64,000 nucleotides of DNA, from the NCBI RefSeq assembly GCF_000420545.1, contig NZ_ATVD01000001.1, positions 496,001-560,000 on the forward strand, written 5' to 3'. The notes below the pieces were generated by a model. That model was not told where the DNA came from and ran no database searches. It was given only the letters and a program-made list of their open reading frames with translations. The translations under genes and the position numbers were made by a program. Source of the DNA: Arenimonas oryziterrae DSM 21050 = YC6267. Its GTDB lineage: Bacteria; Pseudomonadota; Gammaproteobacteria; Xanthomonadales; Xanthomonadaceae. Position 1 is the stretch's first letter. Each line of letters begins with the position of its first letter. This document shows, one piece after another, positions 50,272 through 58,546 of the stretch.

Positions 50272-50826
50272 CTAGAGCATGCCCGTTTCCAGTCTCGCCA
50301 CGTCCGACATCATCGTCTGATTCCACGGCGGATCAAAGACCAGCTCGACATCGGCCTCGGTCACGGTCGGCACCCGTTCCACCTTCGTGCGCACGTCTTC
50401 CACGAGGATGTCGCCCATGCCGCAGGCCGGCGCGGTCAACGTCATCTCGATGCTGACCTTGCGGCTGCCGTCTTCCTGCCGCGACAGCGTGCAGCCGTAG
50501 ACCAGCCCGAGCTCAACGATGTTGACCGGGATTTCCGGATCGAAACAGGTGCGCAGCTGTTTCCATACCAGTTCCTCGACGGCGCCGTCATCAGCCTCGT
50601 CAGCCAGCTGCAACGGCGCCGGCGGTTCCTTGCCCAGGGCGTCGGCGTCGTCGCCGGCGATGCGGAACAGGTTGCCTTCGACGAACACGGTGAACGAGCC
50701 GCCCAGCGCCTGGGTGATGTAGCCCACGCTGCCGGCGGGCAGGGTCACCTTGTCGCCTTGCGGCACCAACACGGCGGCGCAATCGCGCTCGAACTTCACG
50801 GGCTCGCTGGTGCGGGAATAAGACAC
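50272..50826 (-). CDS. sufT: Putative Fe-S cluster assembly protein SufT
   Basis: 184 residues. The C-terminal MIP18/DUF59 domain is clear: CFDPEIPVNIVELGLVYGC, MTLTAPACGMGDIL and VELVFDPPWNQTMMSD. The N-terminal 70 residues (VLVPQGDKVTLPAGSVGYITQALGGSFTV) mark the SufT subgroup, which helps maturation of Fe-S proteins. It is apart from a suf operon here, whereas SufT is often its last gene. Confidence 0.9.
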   Translation of the reverse strand: MSYSRTSEPVKFERDCAAVLVPQGDKVTLPAGSVGYITQALGGSFTVFVEGNLFRIAGDDADALGKEPPAPLQLADEADDGAVEELVWKQLRTCFDPEIPVNIVELGLVYGCTLSRQEDGSRKVSIEMTLTAPACGMGDILVEDVRTKVERVPTVTEADVELVFDPPWNQTMMSDVARLETGML

Positions 50827-50889
50827 GGGGTTCCTATCGGAATGCGACGAAGGCGGCTATTTTAGCGCTTGCCCGAGTGGAGACGCTTC

Positions 50890-51318
50890 TTGCCGAACAA
50901 TTCCCCGATGCGCTGGCTGGTCCCCGGCCTGGCGCTGATCGTCGTCTTCCTCGCCATGACCGCCGCCTGGCTGGCCGTGGCCCTCTACACCGGGCAGGCC
51001 AGCGGCTGGATGGCGCTGGTCACCGCCGCCGATCTCGCGCTCATGCTGCGCATCACCCGGGCCCCGTCGGGTGTCGTGGCCTGCCTGCTCGCCGTCGCGG
51101 CGACCGTGGTCACCACGCTGGCTGCGTACTGGATGATCACAGCTACCTATCTGGGCGGCATGTTCGGCCTGGGTCCGCTGGATTCCGCGATGCGCCTGGG
51201 CCCGGTGCTGGCCTCGGAACTGACCTGGCTGACGCTGGAGCGCGCGGATTGGTGGGCGATCGGCTGCGCTCCGGTGCTCGCGGCGATCGCGAGCTTCTGG
51301 CTGATCCGCCGCGACTGA
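50890..51318 (+). CDS. Uncharacterised four-helix membrane protein
   Basis: 142 residues if the TTG at 50890 is used (GGAGA 6 bases upstream); the ATG at 50908 gives 136 and lacks a good site. Four hydrophobic helices are evident: LVPGLALIVVFLAMTAAWLAVAL, WMALVTAADLALML, VVACLLAVAATVVTTLAAYWM and IGCAPVLAAIASFWLI. No known family recognised. Convergent with pntB and divergent from sufT. Confidence 0.6.
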   Translation: MPNNSPMRWLVPGLALIVVFLAMTAAWLAVALYTGQASGWMALVTAADLALMLRITRAPSGVVACLLAVAATVVTTLAAYWMITATYLGGMFGLGPLDSAMRLGPVLASELTWLTLERADWWAIGCAPVLAAIASFWLIRRD

Positions 51319-51328
51319 CCGGCGGGCG

Positions 51329-52720
51329 TCAGTGCCCGCCGTCTAGCGCCTTGAGTTCCGCGACGAGCTGACCAACCGCCGCGCCGCCGTCGCCGTAAAG
51401 CATGCGGGTGTTGTCGGCGTAGAACAGCGCGTTCTCGATGCCGGCGAAACCCGTGCCCTTGCCGCGCTTGATGACGACCGTGTTCTTGGACATCGACACG
51501 TCGAGGATCGGCATGCCGTAGATCGGCGAGGCCGGATCGGTTTTCGCGACCGGATTGACGACGTCGTTCGCGCCGATCACCAGGGACACGTCGGTATTCG
51601 GGAACTCGGGATTGATGTCGTCCATGTCGGCGATGAGATCGTAGGGCACGCCGGCTTCGGCGAGCAGCACGTTCATGTGTCCAGGCATGCGCCCGGCGAC
51701 CGGATGGATCGCGAACTTCACCTTCACGCCGCGCTTCATCAGCTGCTGCGTGAGCTCCCAGACCTTGTGCTGCGCCTGCGCGACCGCGAGGCCGTAACCG
51801 GGCACGATCACCACGCGCTCGGCATACGCCATCATCGCCGCGACATCGCCGGCCTCGATGGGTTTCTGCGCGCCGGTGATCTCTTTCGCTTCACCGGTCT
51901 GGCCGAAATTGCCGAACAGCACGCTGGTGATCGAGCGGTTCATCGCTTTCGCCATCAGCTGCGTGAGCATCGTGCCGGCCGCGCCGACGACCATGCCGGC
52001 GATGATCAGCGCCTCGATGCCGAGCACGTAACCTTCGAAGGCGACCGCCAGGCCAGTCAGCGCGTTGTACAGCGAAATCACCACCGGCATGTCGGCGCCG
52101 CCGATCGGCAGCGTCATCAGCACGCCGACCGCGAGCGCGCACACGAAGAAGCCGATGATCAGCGGTTGCTGCAGGGTGAGCACCGAAGCGATGCCGAGCG
52201 CGATCGCCGCGACGAATACCAGGCCGTTGAACCATTGCTGGCCGGGGAAAGTGAAACGCTTGTCCATGCGGCCGTCGAGCTTGGCCCAGGCGATGATCGA
52301 ACCGGTCAGCGAGATCGAGCCAATCAGGGCGCCGACGACGCCCAGCACCAAGGCGGTCTGCGACGGCGCCGCGCCGTCGCGGGCGAAGCGCAACAGCTCC
52401 ACCGCACCGATCGCCGCCGCCGAACCGCCGCCCATGCCGTTGTACAGCGCGACCATCTGCGGCATGTCGGTCATCGCGACCTTCTTGCCGGAAATCCACG
52501 CCGCGGCAACGGCGAGCAACAGCGCGAGCGCGATCAGCCCGAGGTTGTGCATGCCCGGATAGAAAAACGTCGCGAGCGTCGCCAACACCATGCCGGCACC
52601 GGCCCACTGGATGCCGCTGCGCGCGGTCAGCGGCGAGGCCATGCGCTTGATGCCGAGAATGAACAGCAACGCGGCAGCGAAATAGCTGGCTTTCACCAGC
52701 ACCGGGAGCCAGGCCATCAC
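51329..52720 (-). CDS. pntB: NAD(P) transhydrogenase subunit beta
   Basis: 463 residues. It couples proton entry to NADPH formation from NADH. Nine or so N-terminal membrane helices precede the NADP-binding domain III, marked by VIVPGYGLAVAQAQHKVWEL, IHPVAGRMPGHMNVLLAEA, IGANDVVNPVA and MSKNTVVIKRGKGTGFAGIEN. Its start overlaps the pntAb stop by 4 bases. Confidence 0.96.
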   Translation of the reverse strand: MMAWLPVLVKASYFAAALLFILGIKRMASPLTARSGIQWAGAGMVLATLATFFYPGMHNLGLIALALLLAVAAAWISGKKVAMTDMPQMVALYNGMGGGSAAAIGAVELLRFARDGAAPSQTALVLGVVGALIGSISLTGSIIAWAKLDGRMDKRFTFPGQQWFNGLVFVAAIALGIASVLTLQQPLIIGFFVCALAVGVLMTLPIGGADMPVVISLYNALTGLAVAFEGYVLGIEALIIAGMVVGAAGTMLTQLMAKAMNRSITSVLFGNFGQTGEAKEITGAQKPIEAGDVAAMMAYAERVVIVPGYGLAVAQAQHKVWELTQQLMKRGVKVKFAIHPVAGRMPGHMNVLLAEAGVPYDLIADMDDINPEFPNTDVSLVIGANDVVNPVAKTDPASPIYGMPILDVSMSKNTVVIKRGKGTGFAGIENALFYADNTRMLYGDGGAAVGQLVAELKALDGGH

Positions 52721-53013
52721 TTGGCCTCCCCTTTCTTCTCGCTGGGCTTGAACATTTCCAGCATGCGCTCGGTCACCACGTAGCCGCCGGCAGCGTTGCC
52801 CGCACCCAGCAGCACCGCGATGAAGCCGATGATTTTCTCGGTCGTGCCTTCGGCATGGCCGAGCACGACCATCGCGCCGACCAGGACGATGCCGTGCACG
52901 AAGTTCGAGCCCGACATCAGCGGCGTATGCAGGATGACCGGCACGCGGCCGATGATCTCGTAGCCGGTGAAAGCGGCCAGCACGAACACATAAAGGTAGA
53001 GAAACCCATCCAT
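52717..53013 (-). CDS. pntAb: NAD(P) transhydrogenase subunit alpha, part 2 (membrane)
   Basis: 98 residues from ATG 53013 (MDGFLYLYVFVLAAFTGYEII). Three membrane helices and the HTPLMSGSNFVHGIV segment correspond to the membrane part of E. coli PntA. Here it is a separate gene, coupled to pntB. GGGGAG lies about 10 bases upstream. Its partner pntAa is 2 kb away beyond an opposite-strand cassette, so pntAb-pntB needs its own promoter. Confidence 0.93.
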   Translation of the reverse strand: MDGFLYLYVFVLAAFTGYEIIGRVPVILHTPLMSGSNFVHGIVLVGAMVVLGHAEGTTEKIIGFIAVLLGAGNAAGGYVVTERMLEMFKPSEKKGEAK

Positions 53014-53140
53014 CGGCCCGGAACTCCCCATCGAAGGCTACGGGTCATCATAACCGCAGGCTTAACCGTTCTGGCCAGCGGTCAACGGTCGGGCCGCCCT
53101 GGCGTTCTTGTCATTGCCCCCAACCGAAGGAGACGGCACG

Positions 53141-53473
53141 ATGAAACCCATGTTCCTGCTTGCCCTGCCCCTGCTGCTTTGCGCCTCGCTGGCCCAGGCC
53201 GGCGATCGCGGCGACCGCATCGATCATCGCTGGGATGCCCGCGGCGATCGCGTGGACCAGCGCCTGGACCGCCGCGGCGATCGCATCGAGCAACGTTACG
53301 ACCGTCGCAGCGATCGCCTCGATGCACACGGCCACGAGCGGGCGGCAGACCGCATGGAACAGCGTGGCGACCGCATCGACCAGCGCCTGGATCGTCGCGG
53401 CGATCGCATCGACCAGCGCTTCGACCGCATCGGCGACCGCCGTGAGGCCCGCTACGATCGACGCCATCGCTGA
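53141..53473 (+). CDS. Secreted protein built of 11-residue Arg/Asp repeats
   Basis: 110 residues from ATG 53141 with GAAGGAG upstream. Signal peptide MKPMFLLALPLLLCASLAQA. The rest is about seven to eight copies of an 11-residue unit with consensus RGDRIDQRLDR, some degenerate (RSDRLDAHGHE). A hendecad period with alternating charge suggests a long helix or coiled coil. No known function. The next start, for the sigma factor, follows its stop by one base, so the two are co-translated. Confidence 0.78.
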   Translation: MKPMFLLALPLLLCASLAQAGDRGDRIDHRWDARGDRVDQRLDRRGDRIEQRYDRRSDRLDAHGHERAADRMEQRGDRIDQRLDRRGDRIDQRFDRIGDRREARYDRRHR

Positions 53474-53474
53474 C

Positions 53475-54056
53475 ATGCACGACGGGTCTGCGGACCTCGC
53501 CGAACCGGCCGCGGCCTCCGCGGCCGGTTCGGTCGTGCCCGCGACACTCGATGACTTCCTCGCCGGCATCGAACGGCGCGCGTTTCGCCTGGCTGAGCTT
53601 GCGCTGGGCCATCGCGAAGACGCACTCGACTGCGTGCAGGAAGCGATGATCAAGCTGGTGCAATACCGACACCGCCCGGCCGGCGAGTGGTCGCCGCTGT
53701 TCTGGAGCATCCTGCGCCGGCAACTCACCGACCGGCATCGCCGCAATGCCGTGCGGCGCCGGGTCATGAGTTTTCTCGGCCGCGACGACCAAGATCGCGA
53801 GGATCCGCTGGAAATGCTGCCCGATCCGTTCGAGGATCCGGCGCGGCGCCACGCCGATTCCGCCGCCTGGCTGGCCCTGGGCCGCGCCTTGCGCGCCCTG
53901 CCGCGCCGCCAGCGCGAATGTTTCCTGCTGCGCGAGCTGCAGGGTTTGAATGTCGCCGAGACCGCCGCCGCCATGGGCTGCTCGGACGGCTCGGTCAAGA
54001 CTCACCTGTCGCGGGCGATGTCCGCCCTGCGCGATCACCTGGAGGATTGGCGATGA
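53475..54056 (+). CDS. ECF-type RNA polymerase sigma factor
   Basis: 193 residues from ATG 53475. Region 2 is seen in AELALGHREDALDCVQEAMIKLVQYRHR and WSPLFWSILRRQLTDRHRRN; region 4 in LPRRQRECFLLRELQGLNVAETAAAMGCSDGSVKTHLSRAM, quoted by its parts ECFLLRELQGLNVAETAAAM and GSVKTHLSRA. An ECF sigma acts by replacing the main sigma at envelope or stress promoters. The next gene overlaps by 4 bases and encodes a likely membrane anti-sigma. Confidence 0.9.
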   Translation: MHDGSADLAEPAAASAAGSVVPATLDDFLAGIERRAFRLAELALGHREDALDCVQEAMIKLVQYRHRPAGEWSPLFWSILRRQLTDRHRRNAVRRRVMSFLGRDDQDREDPLEMLPDPFEDPARRHADSAAWLALGRALRALPRRQRECFLLRELQGLNVAETAAAMGCSDGSVKTHLSRAMSALRDHLEDWR

Positions 54057-54433
54057 ACGGCCATGACCCGAACCACCTTCCCGACGAGACCGCCTCGGTC
54101 GACGCGGCACGCCAGCTGTTCGATCGCGCCGGCGACCGGCTCGACACCGCGACGGCCAACCGCCTGCGCCTGATGCGGCGCGAAGCGCTGCGTGGTGCCG
54201 CGGGGCCTGCTTCGCGCCTCGGCACCTGGCTGCCGGTCGGTGCCGCTGCCGTCGCCGTGCTCGCGCTCGCGATCGCTTGGCGCGCACCGGTCCCGGAGGA
54301 AAATATCGCCGACACGCCCGACACCGAACTGGGTACGGACCCGGCGGTCACCGGCGAGGACGATGCCGAACTTTACGCCTGGCTCGGCGATGCGCCGGTC
54401 GCGACCACGCCGGGCAAGGCAGGCACGCTGTGA
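54053..54433 (+). CDS. Putative anti-sigma / single-pass membrane protein
   Basis: 126 residues. A soluble N-terminal half (about 1-56, DAARQLFDRAGDRLDTATANRLRLMRR) is followed by one transmembrane helix (LPVGAAAVAVLALAIAW) and an acidic periplasmic tail (EENIADTPDTELGTDP). This layout and the 4-base overlap with an ECF sigma gene fit an anti-sigma factor; there is no zinc HxxxCxxC motif. The start of the next gene overlaps its stop (GTGA). Confidence 0.7.
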   Translation: MNGHDPNHLPDETASVDAARQLFDRAGDRLDTATANRLRLMRREALRGAAGPASRLGTWLPVGAAAVAVLALAIAWRAPVPEENIADTPDTELGTDPAVTGEDDAELYAWLGDAPVATTPGKAGTL

Positions 54434-54966
54434 CCCGTCTTCTTCTCGCACTCGCGTTGCTGATCGCCTGTACCCACGCGCAGGCACAGTCCGCCGCGCC
54501 GGCGACGACCACGCAACAGGCGCCTTCGCAGCAGACGCCGTCGCAACACATGCCGCAGCAACGTCAGGCCCTGCGCCAGCAGCAACGCGACATGCGTCTG
54601 CCCGAAGGCGTGCGCGTGCCGGCGTGGCGCGAGCTCACCGCCCAGCAGCAGACCGATCTCGCCGAGTTCGCCGATCGCTGGGACCGCATGCCGGCGGCGC
54701 GGCGCGTGCAGATCCTCGAGCGTCAGCAGCGCTGGCAGCAGCTGCCGCCGGAACGCCAGCAGACGCTGCGCCAGGGCGCGCAGAATTTCCAGGAAATGGC
54801 ACCCGACCAACGGCGCAAGCTGCGCGAGAGCCTGCGCGCGATGCGCGACCTGCTGCCCGAACAGCGCCAGGCCCTGCGTCGGCAATGGGAAGCGATGAGC
54901 CCCGAACAGCGCCGCGTCTGGCTCGACGCCGGCGGTCCGGGCATCGCACCGCCGCCCAAACCCTGA
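54430..54966 (+). CDS. Secreted DUF3106 protein
   Basis: 178 residues from GTG 54430. Signal peptide ending at AQA, then a Gln-rich segment (QQAPSQQTPSQHMPQQRQAL) and repeated short motifs LxPEQRQxLRxxWExM (LPPERQQTLRQ, MAPDQRRKLRE, LLPEQRQALRR, MSPEQRRVWLD), the DUF3106 pattern. It is the last gene of the repeat-protein/sigma/anti-sigma set and probably part of its signal pathway in the periplasm. Confidence 0.85.
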   Translation: MTRLLLALALLIACTHAQAQSAAPATTTQQAPSQQTPSQHMPQQRQALRQQQRDMRLPEGVRVPAWRELTAQQQTDLAEFADRWDRMPAARRVQILERQQRWQQLPPERQQTLRQGAQNFQEMAPDQRRKLRESLRAMRDLLPEQRQALRRQWEAMSPEQRRVWLDAGGPGIAPPPKP

Positions 54967-54999
54967 GTCGCGTCCGGCGCGCAGGCGCGCCGCGCGGAT

Positions 55000-56100
55000 T
55001 CAGGCTTTCTTTTCGCCCGCGTGCGCCAGGCAGGTCTTGGCGATGAGTTCGTCGTCCCAGTCCAGCACCAGCGCGCCTTCCTTGTCGATCATCAACGACA
55101 GGAAGTTGTAGACGTTGCGCGCATACATCTCGCTCGCGTGCAGGGCACCCATGCTGGCGAGGTTGAGCGGACCGGCAACGGTGACGCCGGCGGAATCGAT
55201 GGTTTCGCCCGGTTGCGTGAGTTCGCAGTTACCGCCGGTTTCCGCCGCGAGATCGACGATCACGCTGCCGGGCTTCATGCCCGACACCATCGCTGCGGTG
55301 ATGATCTTCGGCGCCGGCCGGCCGGGTACGGCCGCCGTGGTGACGATGACGTCGACGTTCTTGAGATGTTCGGCGAGACGGCGCTGCTGCTCGGCGCGTT
55401 CTTCGTCGGTCAGCTGACGCGCGTAACCGCCCTCGCCCGCCGCGCTGACGCCCAGATCGAGGAATTTGCCGCCGAGCGATTCGATCTGCTCGCGCGTTTC
55501 CGGCCGCACGTCGAAACCTTCCACCTGCGCTCCCAGGCGACGCGCGGTCGCGATCGCCTGCAGACCGGCGACGCCGGCGCCGACGATCAGCACCTTCGAG
55601 GGCCGGATCGTGCCGGCGGCCGTGGTCAGCATCGGGAAGAAACGCGGCGCCAGCTGCGCGGCGATCAGTACGGCCTTGTATCCGGCCATGCCCGCCTGCG
55701 AACTCAGGACATCCATGGCTTGCGCACGCGTGGTGCGCGGCAGGCGTTCGAGCGGAAACGCGCTGACTTTGCCGGCGACCAGCGCGTCGACGCGCGCGGC
55801 ATCGGCATGCGGCGCCAGGAGGCCCATGAGCACGGCGCCGGCCTTCATCGTGGCGAGTTCGGCATTCGCGGGGGCCTGGACGCAGACGAGCACATCGGCG
55901 TCGGCAATGAGACGGGCGCGGTCGTCGGAAATCTCCGCGCCGACATAGCTGTCGTCGGGAAAGCTGGCCGGCACGCCGGCGCCGCGTTCGATCAGGACCC
56001 GCACCTTCAGCGCGAGCAGCTTCTTGCAGGTTTCCGGACTCAGTGCCGCGCGGCGTTCGCCACGCGCGGTCTCACGAACGAAGGCAACGGTGACCGGCAT
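55000..56100 (-). CDS. pntAa: NAD(P) transhydrogenase subunit alpha, part 1 (NAD-binding)
   Basis: 366 residues. It binds NAD(H) as domain I of transhydrogenase. Marks: VAFVRETARGERRAALSPETC, the Rossmann loop VLIVGAGVAGLQAIATARRLGA, RPETREQIESLGGKFLDL and DLAAETGGNCELT. The related alanine dehydrogenase is excluded by the missing Ala-specific residues and by the pntAb/pntB genes nearby. It is separated from them by an inverted 4-gene cassette. Confidence 0.94.
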   Translation of the reverse strand: MPVTVAFVRETARGERRAALSPETCKKLLALKVRVLIERGAGVPASFPDDSYVGAEISDDRARLIADADVLVCVQAPANAELATMKAGAVLMGLLAPHADAARVDALVAGKVSAFPLERLPRTTRAQAMDVLSSQAGMAGYKAVLIAAQLAPRFFPMLTTAAGTIRPSKVLIVGAGVAGLQAIATARRLGAQVEGFDVRPETREQIESLGGKFLDLGVSAAGEGGYARQLTDEERAEQQRRLAEHLKNVDVIVTTAAVPGRPAPKIITAAMVSGMKPGSVIVDLAAETGGNCELTQPGETIDSAGVTVAGPLNLASMGALHASEMYARNVYNFLSLMIDKEGALVLDWDDELIAKTCLAHAGEKKA

Positions 56101-56171
56101 GCGTACATCCTCCCCAAGGGCATGGGGAGGATGCTACCGGATGCGGAAGGATTCTCCGAGCCCCGTGCGGC

Positions 56172-58418
56172 TCAGCCGGCGTCGCTCTGCAGGCGGCCCA
56201 TCACGCGATGCAGCGCCTGGTCGAAGACCTGCTCCTGCTCGCGTACCGCCAGCTTGCCCTGCTTCTTCATCGCCGCGAGTTCTTCGACGGACGCGACGAG
56301 CACGCGCACGCCGCGACGATTGACGAACATCAGGCGCGAGGAGATCGGGCTGACCCAGGACAGTTTCGCCGGGTGCAGCTTGTCGTCTTCGCCGGCCAGA
56401 TCGATCCAGGCGCCGATCTTCAGGCCGCGCAGGACCGCGAGGTCCTCGGCATTGAAGTCCAGCAGGTCCTTGTCGGACGCGACCGTGAGGAAGGGCGTCG
56501 TATTGGCCTGCGCCGGACCGTCGTGCGAAGGGTCGGCGGCGACCGGCTCGACCTTGACGATGGACGGACGGGCCACGACCGGCGCGATCTTCTGCGCCAT
56601 CTCCAGGCTCGCCGCGAGCAGGCGGATGTTTTCGTGCGCGGACTCGCCGGTGATGCCCGAGCTCGAGAGCACGGTTTCCAACGGTTCGCGGATGCCGGCC
56701 ATCGTCGGGGCGACCGCCGGCGGCTTGGGCTGACCTTCGTGCGGCAGCAGACCGATCAGGCTGTCGGCGACGCCGAGCGCGGCATTCCAGGACACGCTTT
56801 CCGGGCCTTCGCGCAGGGCGATCATCGACAGATGGTGCGACCAGATCCGGCTCATGAAATCGTTGAGCGCATCGGGCACGACCACGTTCTCGACGCGGCG
56901 CGCGAGTTCGGAGGCCGCCAACGTGCGCGCCTGCTCCAGACGTTCCTGGCCGCGCTGCGCTTCGGTCGCACGCCGTTCGGCGAGTTCGATGCGGCGACGA
57001 TGCTGTTCGAGGAACGAACGCAATTCCTGTTCGAGCGTCTCGAAGATCGCGATGTCTTCATTGAACTCGGCGAGCAGGCGATCGACCGTGTGCTCGGCCT
57101 TCTGCAGCAGTTCGCGTTCCTGCGGACCTTCGCCCTTGTTGCCTTCGACCGCTTCGGACAGCGAGTTCAGCAGGCGGCGCGCCGGGTGGGTCTTGTACTG
57201 GAACAGGCGGCGGTCCATGACCGCGGCCTTGACGTAGGGCACGACCAGGCGGGAGATCAGCGTGCGCGCCTGCGCCTCAAAATCGCGTTCGTCGAACAGC
57301 ACGTCGAACAGCATGCCGACCAGGTCGACCGCGTCTTCGTCGTCGCGACTGATCTTGACCGCTTCCTTCGGCAGGCCGATCCGGCTGGCGCCGTTGAGCA
57401 TTTCGTTCTTGAGCAGGACCGCGAGCGAGGTCTCCGGATGGTCCATCGCGCGCGTGACCGCATCGGGCACCTGCGGCTGCAGCAGCGACAGGATCGATAC
57501 CATTTCGCCCATGGCCATCGGACGACGGCCGTCATCGACACCGGGCTCGCCCGATCCCGCGCCGCTGCCGGAATAACCGCCGCTGCCGCCGCCGTGACTC
57601 GGGCGCCAGCCTTGCAGCAGATTGCACAGCGCGTCGAACAGCGCCTTGTCCTCGCCCGGACCGTGCGCCATCTCCGGGAACGCCGGTCGGACATCGGCCT
57701 CGGCGTCGGCCTGGTTCGCGTCCTGCGGGACCGGACGCGGTTTCGGCGCGGGCTTGGGCTTGGGCGCGCCCAACTCGGGCAGGATGCCGGCGGCAACGAG
57801 CAGGGTGTTGATCTCGTCGAGCATCAGGCCCAGGTCGTCGACAAGCTCGCGCTCATAGTTCTTGAACAGCAGCACGCGCACGTTCGCGCCGAGCAGGGCC
57901 TGGCCATGCAGGCTGACGCGCATCGCGTTGGCGATCACGGCCGAGGAGATCGGGTTCTGCGACGGCGGCAGCGCCTGCACGCCCGCCAGACGCGCAAAGC
58001 GGCGCTCGATCATGTCCAGGCCCGGGCCATAGGCACGCACGAGGGCTTCGGCGATCAGCTCCGAGGCGACGAGATCTTCCATCTCCTCGATCTCGACCAG
58101 GCTCAGGTCGCTGGGCAGGCTGGTATCGGACTGCAGACGACGCTGCAGGCCATTGAACGCGGACTGGAAATGGCCCAGGAAGGCCTGCTCGATCGGGTTG
58201 GTCAGCGCGCGCAGCGTGCGCAGACCTTCGAGGTTCTTCGAACCGAAGGAGGTCTCGTCTTTCTGCGACAGCTCGTACAGGGTGTCGTCGGTGCGCTGGA
58301 TGACGCGACGAAGCAGATCGTTCATGCGCGTGGCGCACGTCTTGCGCAGTTTCGGGAACAGTTCGGATTCGATCCGACTGTCCGACATCACCTGCGGCAG
58401 GAACTCGTTATGGGTCAT
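56172..58418 (-). CDS. DUF1631 family protein
   Basis: 748 residues, no signal or membrane segment, mostly helical. The N-terminus (LFPKLRKTCATRMNDLLRRVIQRTDDTLYELSQKDETS) and the helical central part fit DUF1631. A Pro/Lys-rich linker at about 220-235 and a Gly/Ser-rich linker (about 275-290, GGGSGGYSGSGAGSG) divide it. The last 90 residues (LKIGAWIDLAGEDDKLHPAKLSWVSPISSRLMFVNRRG) look like a small PilZ-like barrel but lack RxxxR. Possible role in cyclic-nucleotide signalling or surface behaviour is only inference. Upstream of pntAa. Confidence 0.82.
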   Translation of the reverse strand: MTHNEFLPQVMSDSRIESELFPKLRKTCATRMNDLLRRVIQRTDDTLYELSQKDETSFGSKNLEGLRTLRALTNPIEQAFLGHFQSAFNGLQRRLQSDTSLPSDLSLVEIEEMEDLVASELIAEALVRAYGPGLDMIERRFARLAGVQALPPSQNPISSAVIANAMRVSLHGQALLGANVRVLLFKNYERELVDDLGLMLDEINTLLVAAGILPELGAPKPKPAPKPRPVPQDANQADAEADVRPAFPEMAHGPGEDKALFDALCNLLQGWRPSHGGGSGGYSGSGAGSGEPGVDDGRRPMAMGEMVSILSLLQPQVPDAVTRAMDHPETSLAVLLKNEMLNGASRIGLPKEAVKISRDDEDAVDLVGMLFDVLFDERDFEAQARTLISRLVVPYVKAAVMDRRLFQYKTHPARRLLNSLSEAVEGNKGEGPQERELLQKAEHTVDRLLAEFNEDIAIFETLEQELRSFLEQHRRRIELAERRATEAQRGQERLEQARTLAASELARRVENVVVPDALNDFMSRIWSHHLSMIALREGPESVSWNAALGVADSLIGLLPHEGQPKPPAVAPTMAGIREPLETVLSSSGITGESAHENIRLLAASLEMAQKIAPVVARPSIVKVEPVAADPSHDGPAQANTTPFLTVASDKDLLDFNAEDLAVLRGLKIGAWIDLAGEDDKLHPAKLSWVSPISSRLMFVNRRGVRVLVASVEELAAMKKQGKLAVREQEQVFDQALHRVMGRLQSDAG

Positions 58419-58448
58419 GAAACTCTCGGGGGGGAGTAGAGTTTTGGC

Positions 58449-58468
58449 TATGGCTAGACTAGGCCATA
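58449..58468. promoter_or_regulatory. Operator-like palindrome between divergent genes
   Basis: TATGGCTAG-A-CTAGGCCATA is a near-perfect inverted repeat (one extra C in one arm) in the 128-base gap between DUF1631 and the nitroreductase gene. It could bind a dimeric regulator affecting either promoter. Confidence 0.45.
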
Positions 58469-58546
58469 AGTCATGCGGAAACCGTGAATCAGCCTGCAGA
58501 ATTTGGACGGCCGGGGCAATAAGCCGACGAATGCTAAAGTTTGGCG

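Noticed and set aside
53200-53470. CRISPR or satellite repeat
   Set aside because: The 33-base repeats code in frame for an 11-residue unit with degenerate copies; it is a protein repeat.
56208-58439. A 743-codon plus-strand frame opposite DUF1631
   Set aside because: Antisense shadow with Arg/Leu-rich, motif-free product.
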